64,000 bases of DNA from an uncultured Selenomonadales bacterium (GTDB lineage: Bacteria; Bacillota; Negativicutes; Acidaminococcales; Acidaminococcaceae): NCBI GenBank assembly GCA_900316935.1, contig ONEW01000001.1, positions 1-64,000 on the forward strand. Direction: 5' to 3'. Shown here piece after piece: positions 8,859-16,975 of the stretch; position 1 is the stretch's first letter, and each line of letters starts with the position of its first letter. A model generated the notes under the pieces. The model was not told the origin of the DNA and did not search any database. It saw nothing but the letters and a program-made list of their open reading frames with translations. The translations under genes and the position numbers were made by a program.

Positions 8859-9923
8859 ATGAAAAAACTCATCACACTCTTACTCTGCACCTTCGTCCTC
8901 CTGCTGGGCGGGTGCGGCGGCAGCGACAAGCCGCAGAAGACGGCGGCCGACGGGCAGGAGCAGGTACTGAACCTGTTCAGCTGGGCGGACAACTTCTCGC
9001 CGAAGGTTCTCGAAGACTTCGAAAAGAAGTACCACTGCAAAATCAACTACGATGTGTTCGCCAACAATGAGGAGCTGCTGGCCAAGATCCAGGCCGGCGG
9101 TTCGCGGTACGATGTGATCCAGCCTTCGGACTACATGGTGGCGACCATGACGAAGCTCAACCTGCTGGAGGAGCTCGACCACAGCGCGCTGGACAATACG
9201 AAGAACATCCTGCCGGCGCTGCAGCATCCCGCCTATGACCCGCAGGGCAGATATTCCGTCGTGTACACCTGGGGTGTGACGGGCATCGTGTATAATAAAA
9301 AGTACGTAAAGACTCTCCCGGCTTCCTGGAATGATTTGTGGAATCCGGCCTACAAGGGCCGCGTCATCCTGCTGAACGACTCCCGCGAAGTCCTCGGCAT
9401 GGCCCTCAAGAAGAACGGCTATTCCGTCAACAGCAAAGACAAGGCGGAACTGGAAAAGGCCGTCCAGGACCTGCGCAAACTGTCACCCAGCGTGCTCGCT
9501 TACGATACGGACACCATCAAGCAGAAGTTTATCGCCGAAGAAGCGTGGATCGGCACCATGTGGTCCGGCGACGCCTCTTTCGCACACAAGGACAACAAGG
9601 ACCTGGCCTTCGTGATTCCGAAGGAGGGCGCCGTCATCTGGGCCGACACCTTCGCCATTCCGAAGGGAGCCAGACACAAAGACCTGGCGCAGAAATTCAT
9701 CAACTACCTGTATGACCCGAAAGTCAGCGCCGCCAATTACGAATACATCGGCTACAACGATCCCAACGCCAAAGCCGAAAGCTACCACAGCGAAGCCTTC
9801 AACAACGATCCGATGCTGAAAGCCGCCAAGGACTACATTTCCAAGGGCGAATGGATCGAGGATATCGGAGAAGCCCTGACCATGTACGACCGGTACTGGA
9901 CGGAGCTGAAGACTGGCAAGTGA
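8859..9923 (+). CDS. potD: Polyamine-binding lipoprotein (first copy)
   Basis: A 354-residue extracytoplasmic binding protein. The lipoprotein signal peptide ends in LLLGGC with the modified cysteine near residue 19. The mature part starts with LNLFSWADNFSP and contains YDVIQPSDYMV, WGVTGIVYN and MWSGDA, all typical of PotD/PotF proteins that bind spermidine or putrescine. AGGAGG precedes the ATG at 8859. It is followed after 25 bases by a close paralogue. Confidence 0.93.
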   Translation: MKKLITLLLCTFVLLLGGCGGSDKPQKTAADGQEQVLNLFSWADNFSPKVLEDFEKKYHCKINYDVFANNEELLAKIQAGGSRYDVIQPSDYMVATMTKLNLLEELDHSALDNTKNILPALQHPAYDPQGRYSVVYTWGVTGIVYNKKYVKTLPASWNDLWNPAYKGRVILLNDSREVLGMALKKNGYSVNSKDKAELEKAVQDLRKLSPSVLAYDTDTIKQKFIAEEAWIGTMWSGDASFAHKDNKDLAFVIPKEGAVIWADTFAIPKGARHKDLAQKFINYLYDPKVSAANYEYIGYNDPNAKAESYHSEAFNNDPMLKAAKDYISKGEWIEDIGEALTMYDRYWTELKTGK

Positions 9924-9948
9924 CTCCTGGAAAAGAGGTTGATACCGT

Positions 9949-11001
9949 TTGAAACACTGGCAACGCATCCCCCTGATGCTCGCTGTCATCGCCTGCTTCG
10001 CCTTCCTCACGGCGGGCTGCGGCGACGAGGACAAGAAAGAGGTACTGAACATTTACAGCTGGGCCGACTACTACGACCCCGAGGTCCTGTCTGAATTTGA
10101 AAAGAAGTACAACTGCCGTGTCAACTACGACGTCTATTCGAATAACGAAGAACTGCTGGCCAAACTGCAGGCCGGCGGCGCCCAGTTCGACATCATCCAG
10201 CCGTCGGACTACATGGTGACGACCATGATCAAGCTCAACATGCTGGAAAAACTCGACCCGGCCGCACTGACCAGCAGGCCCCAGCTCGTCAAGGGCCTGC
10301 AGGCGCCGGAATACGATGCGGAGCACGTCTATTCCCTGCCTTATGTGTGGGGCCTGACAGGCATTGCCTATAACAAACGGTATGTAAAGGAGCCGCCCAC
10401 CTCGTGGAGCGACCTTTGGAAGCCGGAATACAAGGGACACGTGATGTTGCTGAACGACTGCCGCGAAGTCTTCAGCCTGGCCCTGAAGCGGAACGGCCGC
10501 TCCAACAACACGGACAACCAGGCCGAAGTGGAGCAGGCTTTCCACGATTTGAAGCAGCTCAATCAGAATGTCCTGGCCTACGATACGGAAAACAACAAGC
10601 AGAAGATGATTTCCGAAGAAGTCTGGATCGCCCAGATGTGGTCCGGCGACGCTTCGTACTCCAATACGGAAAACCCGAACATCCAGTTCGTCATTCCCAA
10701 GGAAGGGACCGTCATCTGGGCCGACAACATGTGCATCCCCAAGGGGGCGAAACACAAAGACCTGGCCATGAAGTTCATCAACTTCATGTACGATCCCGAC
10801 GTTTCAGCCCGCAACTTCAACTACATGCGCCTGCCGAACGCCAATGCGGCGGCCCTGCCGAAGATGGACCAGGCCATCGCCGGCAACCCCATCCTGAAAT
10901 ACGCGGACACGCAAGGCAACAAGGGGGAATGGCTCCGCGACATCGGCGACGCCATCACCATGTATGACCAGTACTGGACGGAATTGAAGACGGGAAAATG
11001 A
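9949..11001 (+). CDS. potD: Polyamine-binding lipoprotein (second, tandem copy)
   Basis: A 350-residue paralogue of the preceding gene, colinear over its full length and with the same ending (YWTELKTGK). Its lipobox cysteine is near residue 21 (LTAGC). The start is a TTG at 9949 with AAGAGG about ten bases upstream; no ATG fits the signal peptide. Differences are concentrated in surface stretches and at the ligand-proximal ends, so it may bind a different polyamine or with different affinity. It is the last gene of the operon and ends 17 bases before a strong terminator. Confidence 0.92.
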   Translation: MKHWQRIPLMLAVIACFAFLTAGCGDEDKKEVLNIYSWADYYDPEVLSEFEKKYNCRVNYDVYSNNEELLAKLQAGGAQFDIIQPSDYMVTTMIKLNMLEKLDPAALTSRPQLVKGLQAPEYDAEHVYSLPYVWGLTGIAYNKRYVKEPPTSWSDLWKPEYKGHVMLLNDCREVFSLALKRNGRSNNTDNQAEVEQAFHDLKQLNQNVLAYDTENNKQKMISEEVWIAQMWSGDASYSNTENPNIQFVIPKEGTVIWADNMCIPKGAKHKDLAMKFINFMYDPDVSARNFNYMRLPNANAAALPKMDQAIAGNPILKYADTQGNKGEWLRDIGDAITMYDQYWTELKTGK

Positions 11002-11018
11002 CCGCACAAGAAAACGAC

Positions 11019-11064
11019 AGCCTCATGGCAGACCTGTCTGGAACAGGTGCCGTGAGGCTTTTTC
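11019..11064 (+). terminator. Terminator of the pot operon (probably bidirectional)
   Basis: A long hairpin (arms about 11019-11036 and 11042-11059) is followed by TTTTTCTTT. On the minus strand TCGTTTTC follows, so it may also stop the mntP transcript. Confidence 0.85.
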
Positions 11065-11111
11065 TTTGGCTGCGGAAAGGGCTGCAGGGGCACTGCGGGC
11101 GGAGGTCCCCC

Positions 11112-11669
11112 TCACAGGTACCCCAGGTGCTCCAGCAGGATCTTGATGCCCAGGAGGCACAACAAGACACCTCCGACGCTTTCGGCACGGCTGCGGAACC
11201 GTTCCCCCAGCCGGAAGCCGATGAGCCCGCCGGCAAAGGAGAAACAGAAGGTGACGATGCCGATGAGCAGGGAACTTTCCAGGACCCGGACGCTCAGGAA
11301 GGCAAAGCTGATGCCGACGGCCAGGGCGTCAATGCTCGTCGCCACGGCCAGGGTGAACATGCGCCGCGCGCTGTAGCTGTCCACGAGTTCGCAGGCTTCC
11401 CGGCTTTCGCGGATCATGTTGAAGCCCAGGTACAGGAGCAGGAAGAAGGCGATCCAGTGGTCGTAATCGCGGATGTAGTCAATCGCCCAGGAGGCACAAT
11501 AAAAACCGACGACGGGCATGAGGAACTGAAAAAAGCCGAACCAGGCACCGAAGCGGACGGCTCCCCGGAGACGGGACGCCGGCGCCAGGGCCAGGCTGCC
11601 GCAGACGGATACGGAAAAAGCATCCATGGACAGGCTTACAGCCAGCAAAAACAAATCAATCAGGTTCAT
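11112..11669 (-). CDS. mntP: Putative manganese efflux pump MntP
   Basis: A 185-residue integral membrane protein with six hydrophobic segments. It has the two family repeats, each with an in-membrane aspartate: SLSMDAFSVSVCGSLAL near residue 15 and ATSIDALAVGISFAFL near residue 110. MntP proteins export Mn(II) in E. coli. The start codon overlaps the stop of the YjjB-like gene upstream (ATGA), so it is translationally coupled to that operon. No yybP-ykoY manganese riboswitch is seen. Confidence 0.9.
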   Translation of the reverse strand: MNLIDLFLLAVSLSMDAFSVSVCGSLALAPASRLRGAVRFGAWFGFFQFLMPVVGFYCASWAIDYIRDYDHWIAFFLLLYLGFNMIRESREACELVDSYSARRMFTLAVATSIDALAVGISFAFLSVRVLESSLLIGIVTFCFSFAGGLIGFRLGERFRSRAESVGGVLLCLLGIKILLEHLGYL

Positions 11670-12280
11670 GCTTCCTCTTCCTTTGTTTTTTGTTCTTCCG
11701 CTTTCTGCAGGGTTTCCCGGGCATGGCGGCGGTTTGCCATCTCTTCCCGTTCCGAGGCGGCGTTGCGCGCCTCTTCCTCCTCCGCCGTCAGTACGTACAA
11801 GGCCGGGCTCCCGGAGGTTCCCAGGCGGTCCTCGGTCTTGTAGCGGGCCAGGTCATGGCTCTTCTTCAGGGCGCGGAAAATGCCGCCGACCATCATGATG
11901 CCCAAAGCAATGGCGCAAGCGTCCATGACGGCGCTCAGGAGGATTTCCGTGCCGTAGCTGCCGGCATTTTCCAAAATATAGTACATGCCCCGGTACATGC
12001 CGAGTCCCGGCACCAGGGGAATGACGGCCGGAATATTGAAGACCGTCACAGGCTGATGGAAGCGGCGCGCCGCCAGTTCGCTCAACAGGGCTACGCAGAC
12101 CGTCGCGGCGAAGTTGGCCGAAAAGGAGCTGACGTCCTGCCCTTTCAGTCCGGTGAAGACCACCCAGCCCACACCGCCAATCAGGCCGCCGGGCCAGAGC
12201 ATCCGTTTCGGACACTGGAAAAGCACGCCGAAGGAAACGGCAGCCACGAAGGCGAAGAAAAACGCTTTCAACCAGATCAT
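11666..12280 (-). CDS. ThrE/YjjB-type exporter subunit (DUF3815)
   Basis: A 204-residue membrane protein with about five hydrophobic segments and a family-typical IPAVIPLVPGLGMYRG stretch near residue 80. The last 50 residues are a charged, helical, Glu/Lys/Arg-rich cytoplasmic tail. It corresponds to the C-terminal half of one-piece ThrE exporters and to E. coli YjjB, whose YjjP/YjjB pair exports succinate. The ATG at 12280 overlaps the stop of the YjjP-like gene, so I reject the longer ORF start at 12769. Confidence 0.85.
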   Translation of the reverse strand: MIWLKAFFFAFVAAVSFGVLFQCPKRMLWPGGLIGGVGWVVFTGLKGQDVSSFSANFAATVCVALLSELAARRFHQPVTVFNIPAVIPLVPGLGMYRGMYYILENAGSYGTEILLSAVMDACAIALGIMMVGGIFRALKKSHDLARYKTEDRLGTSGSPALYVLTAEEEEARNAASEREEMANRRHARETLQKAEEQKTKEEEA

Positions 12281-13074
12281 CGCAGGCCTCCCCAGGTCCA
12301 AACCTTGACAGCGAATGCCAGGCCGACGGCAATCGACAAGGCGAACAGCACCGCTTCGGCAATGCGGGAGTTCCCGCTCAGCAGGTCGCCGCCGATGTAG
12401 TCGCGCACGCCGTTCGTGAAGGGCAGCCCCGGCAAAAAGGGCATGAGGGCCCCGACGATGATGTTCTGCATGGTGCAGTTCCGGTCCGCTTTGCAGCAGG
12501 CCAGGGCGATGAAGCCGATTACAAGGCCGGCGATGAAGTTTTCCCAGAAGGCCGTCGGATGGAGCTTGTTCAACAGTTTGAGTACGCCCATGGCGGCGAA
12601 ACCACAGAGGAAGGCCGCCACGAAATCGTGCCAGTTGCCGCCGAGCAGCATGGCGAAGGCCGCGCTTCCCACACCGGATGCAAGGGAGACGAGCAGGTTG
12701 CCGTAGGGGTGGGAACGGCGGATCCGTTCGCGCATCCATTCCTTGGCTTTGCCATACGTCATGCCCCATGGTTTGAAGTTGTAGGACAGGTTGTTGATGT
12801 CCATGATGAGGCCCAGGTCGATGGCACGCCAGCGCACGCGGAAAACGCGGCTCTTGCCATGGGCGCTTTCGTCCCCGAGGATGATGACCGTCGGCGTGCA
12901 GAAGACATTGAGGTCATAGTAGCCGTGACTGCGGCAGAAGCGCATCATGGTGTCTTCGACGCGGCTCGTTTCAGCGCCGCTCTTCAACAGGATGCGCCCC
13001 ATGTCCATGGCGATGTCCATGACCTGGCTCTTCGTCATGCCGTTCCCACGGGTGTCCAGGATTCCGTCCGCCAT
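12277..13074 (-). CDS. ThrE/YjjP-type exporter subunit (DUF1212)
   Basis: A 265-residue protein with an N-terminal soluble domain of about 120 residues (SGAETSRVEDTMMRFC, then FCTPTVII) and roughly five membrane segments. This is the DUF1212 / ThrE N-terminal module. It probably forms a two-part exporter with the following gene for threonine, serine or a dicarboxylate such as succinate. The substrate cannot be told from sequence. GGAGG lies eight bases before the ATG at 13074, inside the end of the glycosylase gene. Confidence 0.85.
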   Translation of the reverse strand: MADGILDTRGNGMTKSQVMDIAMDMGRILLKSGAETSRVEDTMMRFCRSHGYYDLNVFCTPTVIILGDESAHGKSRVFRVRWRAIDLGLIMDINNLSYNFKPWGMTYGKAKEWMRERIRRSHPYGNLLVSLASGVGSAAFAMLLGGNWHDFVAAFLCGFAAMGVLKLLNKLHPTAFWENFIAGLVIGFIALACCKADRNCTMQNIIVGALMPFLPGLPFTNGVRDYIGGDLLSGNSRIAEAVLFALSIAVGLAFAVKVWTWGGLR

Positions 13075-13079
13075 GGAAA

Positions 13080-13775
13080 TCACCTCCGGAATAATGCGGC
13101 GACAGCCGCCTTGAACCGGTTGGCCCCGCCCATAGAGGGATGGGGCACACAGTCACAGGGGATGCCGTATTTCTGCAGGGTCTGGGCCGATTTCCGCCCG
13201 ATGGCCACGACCTGCGCCTGCGGCAGCAGTTCCATCAATCCGCGGGCGTAGATGATGCCCGCGCCGAGTTCCCTGCCCTCGGGCGTGCGGTTCGTCAACA
13301 GACCCTGTTCCTTATAGGGATGGAAGGGAAAGATGTTCCACAGGACGGCATCGAAAGTCCCCAGGTGTTCACGGTGCAGGCTGCCCCACATGACAGTGGC
13401 CGTCGGCTCGTTGAACCCCAGGGCGCGCTGCGTCCCTTTCAGGAGCGGCGAATCCGGATTGCTCGTGCGGCGGTAGTCCCAGCCCGGTCCCAGCACTTCT
13501 TCGGGCCGGACTTCCGGATGATGACCGAGCAGGATGCGTTCGCTGGTCATGGCCATGCCGGAAAAATGGCCGCCCTGATACCCCAGGCCTTCGGCAATGA
13601 ACAGGTAGTGCGCCTGCCGCCGCAGCTCCAGATAGCGCTGCAGGTTCGCATAGCGGATGCGCGGTGCTTCCGGCCCGATATCCAGACCCGGTCCATAGTC
13701 CCGCCAGGGATTGAAGACCCGCGGTGCCTCATAATCCAGCAGACGGTCCATAAAGGTTTCTATCGTAACGGACAT
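13080..13775 (-). CDS. Uracil-DNA glycosylase superfamily protein
   Basis: A 231-residue protein of the UDG fold. The first motif region reads IAEGLGYQGGHFSGMAMTSE, and the second VPHPSMGGANRF contains the HPS-type loop used to flip bases. The aspartate or asparagine usual in motif I is not obvious, so the lesion handled is uncertain. GGAGG is seven bases before the ATG at 13775; the ORF extension to 13925 crosses the promoter and is rejected. It is first in a four-gene operon with the two-part exporter and mntP, which has no obvious functional link to base excision. Confidence 0.75.
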   Translation of the reverse strand: MSVTIETFMDRLLDYEAPRVFNPWRDYGPGLDIGPEAPRIRYANLQRYLELRRQAHYLFIAEGLGYQGGHFSGMAMTSERILLGHHPEVRPEEVLGPGWDYRRTSNPDSPLLKGTQRALGFNEPTATVMWGSLHREHLGTFDAVLWNIFPFHPYKEQGLLTNRTPEGRELGAGIIYARGLMELLPQAQVVAIGRKSAQTLQKYGIPCDCVPHPSMGGANRFKAAVAALFRR

Positions 13776-13818
13776 GACATCTCCTCCAAAACGCACTGAC
13801 AGGCGTCCATATAGGCAC

Positions 13819-13824
13819 ATTATA
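13819..13824 (-). promoter_or_regulatory. Extended -10 promoter of the UDG-exporter-mntP operon
   Basis: Minus-strand TGTTATAAT about 45 bases before the ATG. No good -35 box. Confidence 0.55.
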
Positions 13825-13923
13825 ACACGGAATGACGTAAAAAGGACAGCGGAACGCCGTCCGATATGGTAACATAGAGGAAGATGGAAAAGTACACTGG
13901 AACCGGAAAACGGGGTGCGGATC

Positions 13924-14835
13924 ATGGCATATTATGTGACAATCGATATCGGAGGGACCGCCGTCAAATACGCCCTGGCGGATGAAACCGGGCGGTTTTG
14001 GGACAAAGGCGAGACGCCGACGGGGCTGCCGGGCGCGGGCATCCCCCACCTGCTGAGCTTGCTGGCAGACATCGTGCACCGCTATCAGGCGCGCTGCAAG
14101 GTGGAAGGTGTGGGCCTCGACACGGCCGGTGTCGTCGATGCCGAAAAGGGCACCATCCTCCTGGAAGCCCGCAATTTTCCCGGGTATACCGGGACCGGCC
14201 TGAAGGCGTGGATAGAGGACCGGTGCCACATTCCCTGCACCGTCGAAAACGACGTGAACGCGGCAGCCCTGGGGGAATACTGGCTGGGCGCCGGGAAAGG
14301 CGCGCGTTCCCTCGTCTGCATCACCGTGGGGACGGGCATCGGCGGGGCACTGCTCCTGGACGGCCGGCTGATCCACGGGGCGTCGGGCAGTGCCGGCGAA
14401 GTCGGCTATATGCACATTGAAGGCGGGGAACGGGACCTGGAGGCTTCGGCCCGCGTGCCCTGGCTGCTGGAAACGGTGGCCCGCGCCAAAGGGATGGATG
14501 TCACGGACCTGGACGGACGCAAAGTCTTCGACCTGGCGGAACAAGGCGACCGGGACGCGGAACAGGCCGTCGCCACCATGCTGCACCGCCTGGCCCTGGG
14601 CATCGGTAATGTATGCTGCGTCTTCAATCCGCAGCGGATCCTCCTGGGCGGCGGCATCATGGCCCGGCAGGCCTACATACGGCCCAGGCTGGACGCGGAG
14701 CTGGAGCAGCTCGTCGCCCCGGCCCTGCGGGTGAACACCCGCATCGGCTTTGCCGCCCTGGGCAATGACGCCGGCATGATCGGCGCCCTGCGGAACCTGC
14801 TGGACAAGGTGGAAAAGAAAGGACGGATTGGATGA
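13924..14835 (+). CDS. ROK-family sugar kinase without the zinc motif
   Basis: A 303-residue ASKHA-fold kinase. The phosphate-1 loop is IDIGGTAVKYALAD and the second phosphate/sugar region is VENDVNAAALGEYW (ROK glucokinases show this motif with the catalytic aspartate). The third is ITVGTGIGGALLLDG. The usual ROK zinc motif (CxCGxxGCxE after GHM) is absent: after the GEVGYMHIEGG segment there are no cysteines. It therefore belongs to the zinc-free branch, and the sugar could be glucose, N-acetylmannosamine or a beta-glucoside. The ATG at 13924 follows GGGGTG by about seven bases; GTG at 13915 is the alternative. Confidence 0.82.
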   Translation: MAYYVTIDIGGTAVKYALADETGRFWDKGETPTGLPGAGIPHLLSLLADIVHRYQARCKVEGVGLDTAGVVDAEKGTILLEARNFPGYTGTGLKAWIEDRCHIPCTVENDVNAAALGEYWLGAGKGARSLVCITVGTGIGGALLLDGRLIHGASGSAGEVGYMHIEGGERDLEASARVPWLLETVARAKGMDVTDLDGRKVFDLAEQGDRDAEQAVATMLHRLALGIGNVCCVFNPQRILLGGGIMARQAYIRPRLDAELEQLVAPALRVNTRIGFAALGNDAGMIGALRNLLDKVEKKGRIG

Positions 14836-14893
14836 AGACCTGTCGTTTCGAACTGTATCGTTCAAAAAGGACGAAGACGCTTCCAAAAAATTC

Positions 14894-14922
14894 TTGACAA
14901 CAAGGGGTTTTTCCCTTATACT
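14894..14922 (+). promoter_or_regulatory. Promoter of the tRNA-Val gene
   Basis: TTGACA (14894-14899), 17-base spacer, TATACT (14917-14922), 11 bases before the mature tRNA. Confidence 0.9.
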
Positions 14923-14933
14923 AGAGGAGCTAC

Positions 14934-15010
14934 GGAACTATAGCTCAGTTGGTTAGAGTACTACCTTGACATGGTAGGGGTCACAAGTTCGAGTCTTGTT
15001 AGTTCCACCA
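14934..15010 (+). tRNA. tRNA-Val (anticodon GAC)
   Basis: A complete cloverleaf of 77 bases with CCA encoded. The acceptor stem GGAACTA (14934-14940) pairs with TAGTTCC. The D-arm is AGCTCAGTTGGTTAGAGT, the anticodon stem CTACC/GGTAG encloses TTGACAT with GAC, and the T-arm carries GTTCGAGTC. Confidence 0.97.
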
Positions 15011-15022
15011 TTTAAATGCACT

Positions 15023-15060
15023 GACCGGGAATGTTCGCAGGAACATTCCCGGTCTTGTTT
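15023..15060 (+). terminator. Terminator of the tRNA-Val gene
   Basis: A perfect 14-bp stem (15023-15036 with 15041-15054) with GCAG loop, followed by TTGTTTTT. Confidence 0.95.
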
Positions 15061-15082
15061 TTCCCTCAACCGCCGAAACGGC

Positions 15083-15120
15083 AAACGGGAGCAGGAAGCA
15101 TAGGCTTCCTGCTCCCGTTT
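15083..15120 (-). terminator. Hairpin terminator after the VWA gene
   Basis: A perfect 17-bp stem (15083-15099 with 15104-15120) starts two bases after the VWA gene's stop. Its T-run on the minus strand is broken (GTTTGCCGTTTC). Confidence 0.75.
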
Positions 15121-15121
15121 C

Positions 15122-15775
15122 TTAATGCCGGCCGCCCCGCTTTTTCCGGTCCTTGCGGATGGGGTCCAGGGAGTCACTGGAAAAGCGGCCCTCCTCGCGG
15201 AACATTTTCAACGCATCGCCCATGACGCGGAAATTCAGCTCCGTCCCTTCCTTATCGGCCACATAGTCCGCCGCACATTCCGGCCCGATCCCGAACTCTT
15301 CGGCCGTCGCGACGGCATCGATGTTGGCCCCCAGGAAGACGAACTCCCAGCCGTATTCCGACTTCTGCCGTTCAATCATTTCCTTGATCTTCCGGCCGGT
15401 GTACTCGCGGCTCGAATTCTCCTCCCCGTCCGTGATGATGACGAACAGCACGTGGGACGCCCGGTATGCGCCGGCCGTATGACGCTGCACCGCCCCGATC
15501 TTATGGATGGTGCGGCCTATGGCGTCGAGCAGCGCCGTGGATCCGCCGGGTTCGTAGTCCTTGTCCGTCAGCGGCTGGACAGCCTGCAGGTCAATGCGGT
15601 CGTGGAGCAGTTCGTAGCGGTTGTCGAACAGCACCGTCGTGACGCGGCACCCGCCGTCCACCTTCTTCTGCTTTTCCAACATGCTGTTGAACCCGCCGAT
15701 GGTGTCCTTTTCCAGGCCCGTCATGGAGCCGCTCTTGTCCAGGATGAAAACCAGTTCCGTCAAATTCTGTTTCAT
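15122..15775 (-). CDS. VWA-domain protein (TerY-like)
   Basis: A 217-residue cytoplasmic von Willebrand factor A domain without signal peptide or membrane segment. The metal-ion-dependent adhesion site is intact: DKSGSM near residue 13, the threonine in GGSTALLDAI near residue 80, and the aspartate in ITDGEE near residue 115. It resembles the stand-alone VWA proteins of TerY-type stress systems. The tail is basic (RKDRKKRGGRH). GGAGGG precedes the ATG at 15775. It lies 93 bases after the macro-domain gene on the same strand, likely one operon. Confidence 0.82.
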   Translation of the reverse strand: MKQNLTELVFILDKSGSMTGLEKDTIGGFNSMLEKQKKVDGGCRVTTVLFDNRYELLHDRIDLQAVQPLTDKDYEPGGSTALLDAIGRTIHKIGAVQRHTAGAYRASHVLFVIITDGEENSSREYTGRKIKEMIERQKSEYGWEFVFLGANIDAVATAEEFGIGPECAADYVADKEGTELNFRVMGDALKMFREEGRFSSDSLDPIRKDRKKRGGRH

Positions 15776-15868
15776 AAGAAATCCCTCCTTCGTTACCTCA
15801 ATGATAACGCAGGAGGGACAATCCGTGGTCGCCTGCAAAGCGACATCCGCCTCTTCCGTTTCCCTGCT

Positions 15869-16870
15869 TCAGTCACGGGATCCCAGTAGCGGCTGGTCGT
15901 AATGGAACAGGACCTCGTTGACGGCATAGATGTCGTAATTTCCCTGCCGGATGAAATATTCAACGATCACATCGGCCTTGATGCTGTGCGACAGGGCGTA
16001 CCCCGCCTTCATCAGCAGGGTCTCCGTTTCCGCCAGGGTCAGTTCGAGGGCGATGGCCAGGGCCAGCACGGTCCGTTTGCCCGGCATGTAGCCCTTGCCC
16101 GTCCGGATCTTCGAAAAGAGCTTGCGGTCGATGTTCGCCTTTTTGTACACCTCCGCGTCGGTCTTGCCCCGGGCATCGATGAGCCGCAGCAGCGTCACAT
16201 TGAAGGGCTCATCCAGGTTACCGATGACATCTTCCAGTTCCGCCGGGGCAGACCCGTACTCCGTCTGAAAGGCCTGCACCTGTTGCAGCGCCTCCATGTC
16301 ATACTGGTTCATCTCCCGCTGCCTGGACAGAGGCAGGATTTCATAATTCTCGTCCAGGTAATTCTCCACTTCGCCCAGCAGCTGCCTGCTGACGACGAAG
16401 GATTCCCGGTCGAAGACGGTCAGGACGATGTCCAGGTCGTGCTGCCGCAAAAAGTCCCGGAAGACTTCCACGGCCACCCGCAAGGCAGCCTCCTTCGGAT
16501 ACCCGTAGATTCCGCTGGAAATCAGTGGAAAGGCAATGCTCGCACAGTCATGCTCCACGGCGAGCCGCAGCGCAGACAGGTAGGCAGAACGCAGCAGCCG
16601 TTCGCACGCTGCCGCCTCCTCCCCGCGGTAGACCGGCCCCACCGCGTGAATCACATATTTGGCCGGCAAGGCGAAGGCCGCCGTAATGGCTGCCTCCCCC
16701 GTACGGACCGGCGCCACCTTGCGGCAGGCCTCCTCCAGCTTTTCCGCGCCGGCGGCCCGGAAAATGGCGCCGCACACACCCCCGCCCCTGGCAAGGCCTG
16801 TATTGGCGGCATTCACGATGGCATCCACAGGAAGTTTCGTAATATCCTGCCGTAAAATCGTAAAGGGCAT
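15869..16870 (-). CDS. Macro-domain protein fused to an XRE-like DNA-binding domain
   Basis: A 333-residue fusion. Residues 1-165 are a macro domain, with NAANTGLARGGGVCGAIF as the ADP-ribose loop and FPLISSGIYGYP as the second loop. Where many MacroD enzymes have Asp-Gly-Ala-Ile-His, this one has Cys-Gly-Ala-Ile-Phe. Residues about 215-300 look like a helix-turn-helix (DAEVYKKANIDRKLFSKI, then KRTVLALAIALELTLAE). It could remove ADP-ribose from a target, or sense an ADP-ribose metabolite. AGGAGG precedes the ATG at 16870. The VWA gene follows. Confidence 0.85.
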   Translation of the reverse strand: MPFTILRQDITKLPVDAIVNAANTGLARGGGVCGAIFRAAGAEKLEEACRKVAPVRTGEAAITAAFALPAKYVIHAVGPVYRGEEAAACERLLRSAYLSALRLAVEHDCASIAFPLISSGIYGYPKEAALRVAVEVFRDFLRQHDLDIVLTVFDRESFVVSRQLLGEVENYLDENYEILPLSRQREMNQYDMEALQQVQAFQTEYGSAPAELEDVIGNLDEPFNVTLLRLIDARGKTDAEVYKKANIDRKLFSKIRTGKGYMPGKRTVLALAIALELTLAETETLLMKAGYALSHSIKADVIVEYFIRQGNYDIYAVNEVLFHYDQPLLGSRD

Positions 16871-16883
16871 CTTATCCTCCTGC

Positions 16884-16904
16884 GGCCCGCAGCTGCTGCG
16901 GGCC
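16884..16904 (-). promoter_or_regulatory. GC-rich inverted repeat upstream of the macro gene
   Basis: A perfect 9-bp inverted repeat (GGCCCGCAG with CTGCGGGCC, 3-base centre) directly before the ribosome binding site of the macro-HTH gene. It could be an operator for the gene's own HTH domain or an mRNA hairpin affecting translation. Confidence 0.45.
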
Positions 16905-16925
16905 GGCTCTGTATTCTGTATTCGG

Positions 16926-16963
16926 AAAAAAAAGGCTGCCGGAGCATGCTTCCTCCGGCAGCC
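16926..16963 (-). terminator. Terminator after the activase/dehydratase-like gene
   Basis: An 11-bp stem (16934-16944 with 16953-16963) followed on the minus strand by eight T residues. Confidence 0.93.
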
Positions 16964-16975
16964 TGTAGCAGACGG

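Noticed and set aside
11669-12769. Longer start for the YjjB-like gene
   Set aside because: The extension overlaps the YjjP-like gene almost entirely in another frame; the ATGA overlap at 12277-12280 gives a natural coupled start.
12277-13083. GTG start at 13083 for the YjjP-like gene
   Set aside because: It overlaps the ribosome binding site; the ATG at 13074 has proper spacing.
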